DNA of 64,000 nt from Alkalihalobacillus alcalophilus ATCC 27647 = CGMCC 1.3604 (GTDB taxonomy: Bacteria > Bacillota > Bacilli > Bacillales > Bacillaceae_D), in assembly GCF_000292245.2 (NCBI RefSeq), contig NZ_ALPT02000016.1, positions 1 through 64,000 on the forward strand, in the 5' to 3' direction. Of this stretch, positions 44,254-53,468 are shown in pieces. Below the pieces are notes generated by a model that made no database searches, was not told the DNA's origin, and worked only from the letters and a program-made list of their open reading frames with translations. The position numbers and the translations under genes are program-made. Position 1 is the first letter of the stretch. Each line of letters starts with the position of its first letter.

Positions 44254-44895
44254 ATGGCATTTGCACGTATTCGTAGATTTCTTTCAGCTTCAATTCATGA
44301 GGGATTAGATAAAGTCGAGGATCCGGTCGTGATGGTGAAACAATTTATGCGCGAAATGAAAGAAGAAATGGTAAAAATGGAGCAAGCGATTGATAAACAA
44401 GAAAGGTTACAGTTCACTTTAAACCGTGATAAGGAAACCGCAGAAGCGATTGTGCAAAAAAGGTCCCAACAAGCAAAAGCGGCCGTGGATGTCGGGGAAG
44501 AGGAGCTCGCTAAAAAAGCATTATTAAGCAAAAAGGAAGCGTATGAGCAAGCAATTCGTTATGAGCAATTGATTTCAAAAAGCGAAGAGCATATGATGGA
44601 ATTGAAACAAAATATTGAACAACTACAAAAAAAGTATATTCAATTACGTGATAAAAAAATGGAGCTCACTTTAAGAGTACAAGCGGCTAAAGCGAATGAA
44701 GAATTAAAGCGTTCCATTCAGCGTCATTCGATTCGCCGTGTGGATGAAGGGTTTGAAAAGATTGAAGATCAAATGTTAGAAATGGAATGGAAGCATAAAA
44801 CGCCGAGCACACGGTCGTTTGAAAATGAACAAATGATTTATGATGCTGAAATCGAGCAAGAATTAAAGCAACTAAAAGAACAAAAGCAAGCTTAA
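44254..44895 (+). CDS. liaH: PspA-family protein LiaH
   Basis: A 213-residue coiled-coil protein with FARIRRFLSASIHEGLDKVEDPVVMVKQF-like N-terminus (residues 2-30) containing the EDPxxMVxQF motif. It is the second PspA paralogue of the window (compare pspA at 14902). LiaH forms large rings protecting the membrane from bacitracin-type antibiotics. A hairpin directly after it would limit expression of the downstream lia genes, as reported in B. subtilis. Confidence 0.92.
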   Translation: MAFARIRRFLSASIHEGLDKVEDPVVMVKQFMREMKEEMVKMEQAIDKQERLQFTLNRDKETAEAIVQKRSQQAKAAVDVGEEELAKKALLSKKEAYEQAIRYEQLISKSEEHMMELKQNIEQLQKKYIQLRDKKMELTLRVQAAKANEELKRSIQRHSIRRVDEGFEKIEDQMLEMEWKHKTPSTRSFENEQMIYDAEIEQELKQLKEQKQA

Positions 44896-44912
44896 TTGAT
44901 GATTATGGAGGA

Positions 44913-44941
44913 GGCGAGTAAAAAAACTCGCCACCTTTTTC
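44913..44941 (+). terminator. Intra-operon terminator after liaH
   Basis: GGCGAGT / ACTCGCC perfect 7-bp stem with a six-base A loop, then ACCTTTTTCTTC. It separates liaIH from liaGFSR. Confidence 0.8.
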
Positions 44942-44969
44942 TTCTAGAAAAAATAGGAGGGGGAGAGTT

Positions 44970-45827
44970 GTGAAAAAGATAGTCGGTTTTTTTATGATCT
45001 TAATCGGGATTTCTTTAATATTAGGAGTATTTGGTCAATCTATATTTACTCGTACGGCAGCGAATGATCGTGTCGATTTGTCCATTTCCGATTTTCAATC
45101 CATTAAAATTAAAACGACAGCGATCGATTGGGAAGTGAGAACTTCAACAAGTGATCAATTGACGGTCGAACTAATTAATCCGAAAAAAAATCAACATCTT
45201 GAAGTGAATGAAGGACGAAATCAATTAGAAGTTGTCACAAAGGAAAAAGGCGGTTTTAACTTTTTTAACTTTTCTGGTGGAGAAACAAAGTTAATGGTGT
45301 ATGTGCCTGAAAAAGTGAAAGCGAGCCTCGATTTCATTACGGTTTCTGGTGATATTTATATGGCTGATTATTTGACAAGCGATTCGTTATACGTGAAAAC
45401 TGTGTCTGGAGATATTGATGTCACGCAGACGATTGAAGCAACTGATGTAAAAGTTGAGACGGTCTCAGGTGACGTTGAATTAGCGTATGTGGAGAGTGAG
45501 CAACTAGAATTTAAAACAACTTCAGGCGACGTCGAACTGGATCAAGTAGCAGGTGAGATTATAGGGAAAACAGTGTCTGGTGATGTCTCTTTAAGTTTTA
45601 GTGCTGAAAATAAAGCGATGGATATTCGTACGACTTCAGGAGATGTGGGGCTTATCGTTTCAAATCCGAATATGGATTTTCAATTACAAACAACATCAGG
45701 AACATTGGAAGTTCATCATGAGATGCGACAAGAAAGCTCAACGAGAAGAGAATTATCTGGTATGATTGGGAATGGAGATTACTCCGTTCAAATCGCGACG
45801 ACATCCGGCGATATAAAGATTCATTAA
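44970..45827 (+). CDS. liaG: DUF4097 beta-repeat protein LiaG
   Basis: A 285-residue protein with an N-terminal membrane helix (about 4-24) and an extracytoplasmic beta-solenoid of the DUF4097 type: seven to eight repeats of about 20 residues each with a (T/V)(V/T)SGD turn. Matches B. subtilis LiaG, of unknown role. The start is a GTG after GGAGGGGG. Confidence 0.85.
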   Translation: MKKIVGFFMILIGISLILGVFGQSIFTRTAANDRVDLSISDFQSIKIKTTAIDWEVRTSTSDQLTVELINPKKNQHLEVNEGRNQLEVVTKEKGGFNFFNFSGGETKLMVYVPEKVKASLDFITVSGDIYMADYLTSDSLYVKTVSGDIDVTQTIEATDVKVETVSGDVELAYVESEQLEFKTTSGDVELDQVAGEIIGKTVSGDVSLSFSAENKAMDIRTTSGDVGLIVSNPNMDFQLQTTSGTLEVHHEMRQESSTRRELSGMIGNGDYSVQIATTSGDIKIH

Positions 45828-45862
45828 AAGGGATTATTTCACCTTAGAAGGGAGGCGGAGGT

Positions 45863-46825
45863 ATGTCAAAGAAATTTTTGTTTGGTTTAGTCATTATTAT
45901 TATAGGGGTTAACCTATTATTAAATGCCTTTTTTTCACAGGCAGGCTCTTTAATAGCTCCGCTGATCTTCATTGTGATTGGTTACTATTTTTATCAACGT
46001 GGTAGAAGGGTTCTTAGTACAATCTTTTTTATCATGAGTGCCATCATGATATTTGATCAGTTTTTTGGTTTGAATTTTATTGCTTTACTATTTGCGGGTA
46101 TCTTTCTGTTTTATGGAATGAAGTTAATGAAAGGGAGCTCATATGAAGAGCAATCTAATTCAAGAAAAAGAAGAAAAAAACGCCAGCTACAAGCAAAACA
46201 AAAACGAAAAAGACGAGTAACGGAAGAAGAGATCACATCAAATAAAATGGATGATGAGGATGATAAGTGGGATTATCGTCATGACTACGACTTTGAGGAG
46301 GAGCTACCGTTTAAAAAGGGAAATCAACGAATAGATGATCGTGATGTTCATACATCCTCTCGTTCTGATGACCCGCGAATCGCCGCTCGTTCATTTAATA
46401 GTAGTAATGGTTCATCTGAAAAGACTAGAACCACTTATTCAACAGGAAACTATGCACCGGTTATTAAACGAAATATTCTAGGGGATATTCATTATAACCG
46501 CGAGCAGTTTGAATTAAAGGATATGACGATTTGGAATGGGATTGGAGATATTCGAGTCGATCTTTCTAGGGCGATTATTCCTGAAGGAGAGCATATTATT
46601 ATTATTCAAGCTGTGATTGGCCAAGTGGATTTATATGTCCCGGAAGACTTAAAAGTAACGATTCAAGCCTATTCTTTTATTGGAGATGTGTCGATTTTTC
46701 ATGAAAAACATAGTGGGTTTAATCAGCAAATTCATATTGCACCATCGGACTATAAACAATCGCCCAGACGAATTAAACTAATTTTAAATACCCTTGTCGG
46801 AGAAGTGAGGGTGAGATCAATATGA
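45863..46825 (+). CDS. liaF: LiaS inhibitor LiaF
   Basis: A 320-residue protein: three to four membrane helices (about 5-90), a strongly basic linker (KRRKKRQLQAKQKRKRR), an acidic stretch and the C-terminal LiaF domain with GDIRVDLSRA, GQVDLYVPEDLKV and GDVSIFHEK. LiaF keeps the kinase LiaS off. It is longer than B. subtilis LiaF (241) because of the linker. The stop overlaps the liaS start (ATGA). Confidence 0.9.
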   Translation: MSKKFLFGLVIIIIGVNLLLNAFFSQAGSLIAPLIFIVIGYYFYQRGRRVLSTIFFIMSAIMIFDQFFGLNFIALLFAGIFLFYGMKLMKGSSYEEQSNSRKRRKKRQLQAKQKRKRRVTEEEITSNKMDDEDDKWDYRHDYDFEEELPFKKGNQRIDDRDVHTSSRSDDPRIAARSFNSSNGSSEKTRTTYSTGNYAPVIKRNILGDIHYNREQFELKDMTIWNGIGDIRVDLSRAIIPEGEHIIIIQAVIGQVDLYVPEDLKVTIQAYSFIGDVSIFHEKHSGFNQQIHIAPSDYKQSPRRIKLILNTLVGEVRVRSI

Positions 46826-47875
46826 AAAAAAAGCTAGCGAGACTTAGATGGCAATTTATTCGTTATAGTGCTCTTTTAAGCTTTTTAACGATGATTCTCA
46901 CCCTTATTTTAATTACATATGATGAACAACGGGGATTACTGGTTATTTTTGAACGCAAATTAGTGGAAGTCCCATTAATTATTTGGTTTGTTTTTTATTG
47001 ATTGCCATAGGTGGAATTGGTGGTTTTATTCAATCGGACTCAATGAAGCGGCGGATTGATGTTTTATTAGATGGAGCTGTTCGATATGCACGAGGATCTT
47101 TTGGGCATCGAATGGATGTTAGTGGTGATGATGAAATATCGGAGCTAACTGATCAAATGAACGATATGGCCTCACATATTGAAGAACAAGTTGCTTCTTT
47201 ACAGCGATTATCATCAGAAAGGGCAGCTTTACAAGAAACGATCAAAAAAACGGCTGTTACAGAAGAACGACAGAGGTTGGCAAGAGATTTGCATGATGCA
47301 GTTAGTCAGCAACTATTTGCGATTTCAATGATGATGGCCGCTATAAAGCAAGGCACAAGTGAACAGCCCGATTCATTAAAAAACAAGTGGAACTTGTGGA
47401 GTCAATGGCAAATGCCGCTCAAGCGGAGATGAGAGCGTTGCTGCTGCATTTAAGACCAGCTCATTTAGAAGGAAAAGAGCTTAAGGAAGCTGTCGAGCAA
47501 CTTTTTGTGGAATTAGAACAAAAGCAAAAAATTAAAGTGGAGAGCGAAATTCAAGTTGAAGGGAAAATTCCAAAAGGGATTGAAGAGCAACTATTTCGCT
47601 TAACACAAGAAGCATTATCTAATATTTTAAGACATGCAAAAGCCTCTAAAATTGAGTTTCATTTGCGGAAAATACGCCAAGAGTTAAAAGTAAAGATTAT
47701 TGATGATGGCATTGGCTTTCATTTTGCGGAAGTACAACAGGGCTCCTATGGACTGCAAACGATGAAGGAAAGAATGAATGAAATAGGAGGAACGCTGCAA
47801 ATTATTTCGATACCAAATAAAGGAACGCAAATAGAAGCAAAAATACCGATCACTTGGAAGGAGGAAAGAGAATGA
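46822..47875 (+). pseudogene. liaS: liaS histidine kinase, two frameshifts
   Basis: The coding sequence for LiaS is continuous only across three frames. Frame 1 (from ATG 46822) covers the first membrane helix and stops at 46999-47001. The second helix, HAMP and phospho-acceptor His (RDLHDAVSQQL) are in the next frame, up to about 47383. The rest, including the ATPase domain (DDGIGFHF), is in the third. Both junctions fall in homopolymers (T-run 46991-46996, A-run 47378-47383), and adding one base to each restores an open frame of about 351 codons, near the 360 of B. subtilis LiaS. This is a real double mutation, sequencing error, or slippage. The stop overlaps the liaR start. Confidence 0.85.
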
Positions 47876-48504
47876 TTCGCGTTTTGTTAGTAGATGATCA
47901 TGAAATGGTCAGAATGGGCTTAAGTGCCTTTTTGTCGACACAAGAGGATATGGAAATTGTCGGGGAAGCTAAAAACGGTGAAGAGGGCGTGGCGAGAGCC
48001 ATCGAGTTTAAACCGGATGTTATTTTAATGGATTTGGTGATGGATAAAATGGATGGAATAGAAGCAACGGCCGCCATTACAAAACAATTGCCTGAAACAA
48101 AAATTATTGTATTGACAAGCTTTATTGATGATGAAAAGGTTTATCCTGTCATTGAGGCTGGTGCCTTCAGTTATTTATTAAAAACATCAAGTGCACCAGA
48201 AATTGCAACCGCGATCCGGGCAGCAGCAAACGGGGAAGCCATTGTTGAAGCGAAAGTGACGAATAAAATGATGCAACGAATGCGAGGGGCAAAGGAAGAA
48301 AAGCTTCATGAGCAATTAACTCCAAGAGAACTTGAAGTGTTACTGCTAATCGGGGATGGAAAATCGAATCAAGAAATTGGTGAGGCATTATTTATCGGAA
48401 TAAAAACCGTTAAAACCCATGTCAGTCATATTCTCGATAAACTTCAGCTAGACGATCGAACACAAATAGCGATTTATGCTCACCGCCAAGGATTAGCAAA
48501 GTAA
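47872..48504 (+). CDS. liaR: NarL-family response regulator LiaR
   Basis: A 210-residue regulator: receiver domain with phospho-acceptor Asp in ILMDLVMDKMDG and a LuxR-type helix-turn-helix (LTPRELEVLLLIGDGKSNQEI, then KTVKTHVSHIL). LiaR activates liaIH under cell-wall stress. ATG at 47872 chosen, with GGAAGGAGG upstream, over an in-frame ATG at 47854. Intact although its cognate kinase gene is disrupted. Confidence 0.93.
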   Translation: MIRVLLVDDHEMVRMGLSAFLSTQEDMEIVGEAKNGEEGVARAIEFKPDVILMDLVMDKMDGIEATAAITKQLPETKIIVLTSFIDDEKVYPVIEAGAFSYLLKTSSAPEIATAIRAAANGEAIVEAKVTNKMMQRMRGAKEEKLHEQLTPRELEVLLLIGDGKSNQEIGEALFIGIKTVKTHVSHILDKLQLDDRTQIAIYAHRQGLAK

Positions 48505-48590
48505 CTGGCATGTCAAATAAGTTCAATAAAATACATGAACAAAGCTTAGGCTGAAATAAGGGGAGTAGAGAAATAGTAAATGAATATGGA

Positions 48591-48631
48591 AAAACAGATT
48601 GGCTTTCTGTCGAAGGCTACTCTGTTTTTTT
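48591..48631 (+). terminator. Terminator after the lia operon
   Basis: AAAACAGA / TCTGTTTTTT outer stem with a partly paired inner GGCT/AGGC region and T-run. The rest of the 48505-48780 gap shows no gene. Confidence 0.7.
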
Positions 48632-48781
48632 AGCGTGAAAGGAGAATGTCCGAAAGTGATAAGCAAGAGAAAGTTAAAGCAGGTTTAGACTTTTAGCCGA
48701 AAGTCATACACACGAAAAGCAAAAGGGCTTCAGGGTCAGTCTTTAGCCAACAAGAATTTTGTCGTTTTTTGCCAAAAAAGC

Positions 48782-48807
48782 TGAAACTTTTTGATAGAAT
48801 CAACGTA
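48782..48807 (+). promoter_or_regulatory. ECF sigma-W type promoter of pbpF
   Basis: TGAAAC (48782-48787), a 16-bp spacer and CGTA (48804-48807), a perfect match, 35 bp ahead of the start codon. A sigma-A-like pair, TTGATA (48791-48796) and TATACT (48814-48819) with a 17-bp spacer, overlaps it, so the gene may use either. Confidence 0.7.
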
Positions 48808-48842
48808 TATACATATACTAGAGAGAGCTAGTAGGAGGAGGG

Positions 48843-50996
48843 ATGTTGATGAAAAAGAAAATAATCCTGACCGGGTCTTTATTAGTTGCTATATTTCTTT
48901 TTAGCTTTTTTGGCTATTTAACGATTCTTTTATTTGGAGACTATACGATAGATGAGCAAAAATTAGTTTTTAATCAGGCGAGCTCGATTGTAGATCAATC
49001 AGGAGATACAGTTAGCAAGCTTTATGTAGAAAACCGAGAGATTATCTCAATCAATGAAATTCCAGATCATGTCCAAAACGCATTTGTTGCGGTTGAGGAT
49101 GTTCGCTTTTATGATCATCATGGTTTTGATATAAGGGCGATAGGACGAGCTCTATATCGAGATATTTTAGCAGGCTCCAAAGCTGAGGGAGGAAGCACGA
49201 TTACTCAGCAACTTGTTAAAAATGTTTACTTAACAAATGAAAAGTCATGGCTTAGAAAAACAAAAGAAGTTTTAATTGCTATCAACCTTGAAAGACGATA
49301 TAGCAAAGAAGAAATTTTATCGATGTATTTAAATAGCATTTATTTTGGTCATGGTACTTATGGAATTCAAACAGCTGCCAATTATTATTTTAATAAAGAC
49401 GTGGCGGAATTGACTGTGGCAGAGGGGGCGCTGTTAGCTTCAATTCCAAAAGCACCTTATCATTATTCACCAATTATAGATTTGGAGAGAAGTGAACAAA
49501 GGCGGAATCTAGTTTTGACTTTGATGGAGAGGCATGATTTTATTACGGCAGAAGATGCGGTACGACAGCAAGGAAAGTTAATCGAATTAGATGTACAAGA
49601 GAACGAAGAACAACAAGCATTTTATACGTATATGGATATGGTTTTAGAGGAAGCCAATGCATTATATGGACTCTCTAATGAGGAGATTTTAACAGGTGGA
49701 TATACAATTGTAACGCCGATTGATAGCCAATTACAGAGGGATTCTTTATCAATCATTCAAGATTCGACAAATTATCCAGATGGTAATGACGATGCTGAAA
49801 GTGCGTTTGTTTTAATGGATAGTGAAACAGGAGGTGTACTTGCTGTTCACGGTGGAAAGGAATATGTTCGATTAGGACTAAATCGAGTTCGTGTGAAAAG
49901 ACAGCCCGGCTCTGCCTTTAAACCACTTGCAGTCTATGCTCCTGCCTTGGAGAAAAGTGACTATAATCCATATACCGTTTTAAATGATGTTGAACAACAA
50001 TTTGAAGGTGGGTATAGCCCTCGTAATGCTGGTGGAGTCTACCGAGGAGAAATTACGATGTATGAGGCTTTAACTCATTCAAGTAATGTCTCAGCCGTTT
50101 GGTTATTGAATGAAATCGGGATTACTCACTCATTAGACTATTTACAAAAATTTGGAATGAAGGTTGATGAACGTCAATTAGGTTTAGCATTAGGCGGATT
50201 AGATGAAGGCGTAACACCGTTGGAATTAGCGAAAGCTTATCGAGCGTTTGCTGCGGATGGAAAAGTAACTGAGCCTTATTTTATTGAAGCAATATATGAC
50301 CCATACGGTCAAAAAATAGCCGAGCATAAACCAAAGGAAACGCAAGTCATTTCCCCACAAACTGCTTGGAATATGACGAGAATGCTTGAATCAGTTGTGG
50401 AAAAAGGAACCGGAACAGCTGGATACTCTAAACATACTTTAGCTGGAAAGACGGGAACGACTTCATTTGATTCGGTTCCTGGAGCTGTAAGAGATGCTTG
50501 GTTTGTTGGTTATAATCAAGAAGTGGTCGGAGCTATATGGATGGGGTATGACCGAACGACCGAAGACCAGTACTTAACAGGGGGAAGTTCTTATCCAACA
50601 CAAATATTTAAAGAAATTATAAATCAAGTTCCGACTCATTATCAGCAGGTTGCTTGGAGGGTTCCTGATGAAGTGGATGACTTATTACCTCCCGTTCAAC
50701 TTCCGGAAATAAATGATCTAGTGGCAGTACAATCATTTGGTGGAGAAGGATTAATTAGCGTTGCATTAAGTTGGAGTGCTTCAAGTGATAAACGAATTCA
50801 TTATGATGTCTATGAAGTTAATGGGGAAGAAAGAAAACATTTAGCGACAGTCGTTGGGGGAGATTATTTCCACCAGCCTAAGTTAAATATTTTCTCAACA
50901 AGTTATTTTGAAGTTGTGCCATATAATTCACTTACACATCAAGAGGGAGAAGCATCAAATCTCGCGACCTCAAAGTTTCAGTTTGGTTTTCATTAA
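48843..50996 (+). CDS. pbpF: Class A penicillin-binding protein PbpF
   Basis: A 717-residue bifunctional peptidoglycan synthase (B. subtilis PbpF 714). Membrane anchor at about 5-30. Glycosyltransferase domain with EDVRFYDHHG, GGSTITQQLVKN and RRYSKEEILSMYLN. Transpeptidase domain with SxxK in PGSAFKPL, SSN and KTGTT. A C-terminal beta-domain follows (about 640-717). Start after AGGAGGAGG. It precedes hemEHY as in B. subtilis. Regulation by an ECF sigma factor is suggested by the promoter at 48782. Confidence 0.93.
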   Translation: MLMKKKIILTGSLLVAIFLFSFFGYLTILLFGDYTIDEQKLVFNQASSIVDQSGDTVSKLYVENREIISINEIPDHVQNAFVAVEDVRFYDHHGFDIRAIGRALYRDILAGSKAEGGSTITQQLVKNVYLTNEKSWLRKTKEVLIAINLERRYSKEEILSMYLNSIYFGHGTYGIQTAANYYFNKDVAELTVAEGALLASIPKAPYHYSPIIDLERSEQRRNLVLTLMERHDFITAEDAVRQQGKLIELDVQENEEQQAFYTYMDMVLEEANALYGLSNEEILTGGYTIVTPIDSQLQRDSLSIIQDSTNYPDGNDDAESAFVLMDSETGGVLAVHGGKEYVRLGLNRVRVKRQPGSAFKPLAVYAPALEKSDYNPYTVLNDVEQQFEGGYSPRNAGGVYRGEITMYEALTHSSNVSAVWLLNEIGITHSLDYLQKFGMKVDERQLGLALGGLDEGVTPLELAKAYRAFAADGKVTEPYFIEAIYDPYGQKIAEHKPKETQVISPQTAWNMTRMLESVVEKGTGTAGYSKHTLAGKTGTTSFDSVPGAVRDAWFVGYNQEVVGAIWMGYDRTTEDQYLTGGSSYPTQIFKEIINQVPTHYQQVAWRVPDEVDDLLPPVQLPEINDLVAVQSFGGEGLISVALSWSASSDKRIHYDVYEVNGEERKHLATVVGGDYFHQPKLNIFSTSYFEVVPYNSLTHQEGEASNLATSKFQFGFH

Positions 50997-51027
50997 ATAA
51001 CTGGAAGAGAAAGTTTATAGACTAAGG

Positions 51028-51067
51028 AAAAAAGTTCACTCATTAGAAATTTTGAGTGGACTTTTTT
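51028..51067 (+). terminator. Terminator after pbpF
   Basis: AAAAGTTCACTCA / TGAGTGGACTTTTTT hairpin. Confidence 0.88.
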
Positions 51068-51460
51068 AGATGAATCAAAAGTTTGGAGTAAAACAAAATA
51101 TGGCTCTAGAATTTGAGAACATCGTTTTTATTAGTGATTTTGGGGTAAAATAGTAGAGGTTCTCTATGAGTGGAGTGTGATGAACTCTTATAGGAGGGAC
51201 TTAATATCATCGGTTATAAGTTAATTTGTTAAATCATTTCACATTCTATCAAAAATTCGGTATTATAGAAGAATGATTATTAAATAAGAATAATTAAAAA
51301 CGGAACAATTTATGACAGATTGTGAAAACACTATACAAGGGTGCTTGAGAACTTTATAGTTATACATGTTGATAAATTTACGTGGCAGTGCGATTCGTAA
51401 AACAGAGTGTTTCTACAAAAGTACATATGGTTGTAATTGACTAAGGGAAGGTGTTTGGTT
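51068..51460. other. Leader and promoter region of hemEHY, unresolved
   Basis: About 390 bp of AT-rich sequence with no supported gene. I found no clear PerR or Fur box and no convincing promoter pair, though its length suggests regulatory content for the heme operon. Confidence 0.35.
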
Positions 51461-52495
51461 TTGGAAAAAAAGTTTAATGATTCATTTTTAAAAGCATGTT
51501 TAGGTGAAAAGCATGACCGTGTTCCAGTTTGGTATATGAGGCAAGCAGGGCGTTCACAGCCTGAGTACCGAAAAATTAAAGAAACGCATTCATTATTTGA
51601 AATTACGCATGATCCTGAGCTTTGTGCATATGTGACAAAATTACCAGTTGATCAATATGATAATGATGCTGCCATTCTTTATAAGGACATTATGACACCA
51701 CTACCGGCGATTGGTGTCGATGTTGAAATTAAATCAGGTATTGGTCCAGTGATTGATAACCCAATTCAATCGAAAGCAGATGTCGAGAAATTGGGAGAAA
51801 TTACACCTGAGCAAGATGTTCCTTATGTGTTGGAAACGATTAAATTGCTTAGACAGCAATTATCAGTGCCACTTATTAGTTTTGCAGGAGCTCCTTTTAC
51901 GCTCGCAAGTTATATGCTTGAAGGTGGTCCTTCTAAAAACTATAACAAGGTGAAGGCCTTTATGTATGGACAACCAGATGCTTGGTTTTTATTAATGGAT
52001 AAGTTAGCGGATACAACGATTTCTTATGTAAAATCGCAAATTAAAGCAGGTGCACAAGCGATTCAAATTTTTGACTCATGGGTTGGAACCTTGAATTTAG
52101 CTGACTATAGAAAATATGTGAAACCGGTTATGAACCGTATTTTCACTGAATTACGTGGAGAAGGAGTTCCACTTATTATGTTTGGTGTTGGTGCAAGTCA
52201 TTTAGCGAATGAGTGGAATGAGCTTCCTCTAGATGTCGTTGGTCTTGATTGGAGGCTATCAATTGATGAGGCACGAGCACGAGGAATTCAAAAGACGGTT
52301 CAAGGAAATCTTGACCCAGCGATTTTATTATCAGACTGGTCAGTAATTGAAGCGAAAACGAAAGAGATTTTAGATCAAGGGATGAAATCGCCAAACTTTA
52401 TTTTTAATCTTGGGCATGGCGTAACACCTGATGTAAATCCAGATACATTAAGAAAATTAACAGCATTTGTTCATGATTATTCTCAAAATAAATAG
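51461..52495 (+). CDS. hemE: Uroporphyrinogen decarboxylase HemE
   Basis: A 344-residue enzyme converting uroporphyrinogen III to coproporphyrinogen III. N-terminal PVWYMRQAGRSQPEYR, YKDIMTPLPAIGVDVEI, FDSWVG and NLGHGVTP are diagnostic. The TTG at 51461 is chosen, with GGGAAGGTG seven bases ahead; it gives a start close to that of B. subtilis HemE. First gene of hemEHY. Confidence 0.96.
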   Translation: MEKKFNDSFLKACLGEKHDRVPVWYMRQAGRSQPEYRKIKETHSLFEITHDPELCAYVTKLPVDQYDNDAAILYKDIMTPLPAIGVDVEIKSGIGPVIDNPIQSKADVEKLGEITPEQDVPYVLETIKLLRQQLSVPLISFAGAPFTLASYMLEGGPSKNYNKVKAFMYGQPDAWFLLMDKLADTTISYVKSQIKAGAQAIQIFDSWVGTLNLADYRKYVKPVMNRIFTELRGEGVPLIMFGVGASHLANEWNELPLDVVGLDWRLSIDEARARGIQKTVQGNLDPAILLSDWSVIEAKTKEILDQGMKSPNFIFNLGHGVTPDVNPDTLRKLTAFVHDYSQNK

Positions 52496-52529
52496 TCGAT
52501 ATTGAATGTATAGTTTGTTAAGGAGATGA

Positions 52530-53468
52530 ATGGTCGTAATGAAGAAAAAAATAGGATTGCTTGTGATGGCATATGGAACCCCTCGTTCTAAGGAGGAAAT
52601 TGAACCATATTATACGCATATTCGTCATGGACGTAAACCTTCTGAAGAAGCACTTCAAGATTTAACGGAGCGTTATGAAGCGATTGGTGGAACAAGCCCG
52701 CTTGCAAAAATTACAGAGGAGCAAGCAAACAGTTTAGAAAAGCATTTAAATGAACTTTATGACGACAGAGAGTTTAAAGCCTACTTAGGTTTAAAACATA
52801 TTGCACCTTTTATTGAGGATGCGGTTGCAAGCATGAAAGAAGATGGAATTGAAGAAGCGGTTAGCATCGTACTTGCTCCCCATTTCTCTACTTTTAGTGT
52901 CAAATCGTACAATGAGCGAGCCAAAGAAGAATCGGAAAAAATTAACGGCCCAGTGATTCATAGTGTAGAAAGTTGGTATCAAGAGCCAAAATTCATTCAG
53001 TATTGGGCAGAGCAAGTAAAAGAAACGATGGAGAAAGTTTCTAATAAAGAGAATACTTGTGTGATTTTCTCTGCCCATAGCTTACCAGAAAAAATTAAAG
53101 AGTATGGCGATCCGTACCCAGCACAACTAGAGGAAACGGCAGATTTAATTGCAAAAGAAGCTGGGATTAAAACATATGAAATTGGTTGGCAAAGTGAAGG
53201 GAATACCCCTGATCCATGGCTTGGACCTGACGTTCAAGATTTAACACGTGAACTTTACGAAAAACATCGCTATACGTCAATCATTTACTGTCCAGTCGGG
53301 TTTGTTGCGGACCATTTAGAAGTTCTTTATGATAATGACTACGAATGTAAAGTAGTTACTGATGAATTAGGAATTGATTATTACCGTCCTGAAATGCCCA
53401 ATGATAAACCTGAATTTATCGATTGTTTAGCGACCGTTATTCAAAAGAAGTTAGCGGAGACAAAGTAA
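52530..53468 (+). CDS. hemH: Coproporphyrin ferrochelatase HemH
   Basis: A 312-residue enzyme (B. subtilis 310) that inserts iron in the coproporphyrin-dependent heme pathway. LLVMAYGTPRS, FSAHSLPEK with the metal-site His, and GFVADHLEVLYDND with the Glu are present. Two ATGs (52530 and 52539) are possible; AAGGAG sits four bases before the first. The stop overlaps the hemY start by one base. Confidence 0.95.
   Translation: MVVMKKKIGLLVMAYGTPRSKEEIEPYYTHIRHGRKPSEEALQDLTERYEAIGGTSPLAKITEEQANSLEKHLNELYDDREFKAYLGLKHIAPFIEDAVASMKEDGIEEAVSIVLAPHFSTFSVKSYNERAKEESEKINGPVIHSVESWYQEPKFIQYWAEQVKETMEKVSNKENTCVIFSAHSLPEKIKEYGDPYPAQLEETADLIAKEAGIKTYEIGWQSEGNTPDPWLGPDVQDLTRELYEKHRYTSIIYCPVGFVADHLEVLYDNDYECKVVTDELGIDYYRPEMPNDKPEFIDCLATVIQKKLAETK

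Noticed and set aside
51301..51350. 15-codon frame MTDCENTIQGCLRTL upstream of hemE as a leader peptide
   Set aside because: No ribosome binding site, no run of regulatory codons and no adjacent attenuator hairpin.
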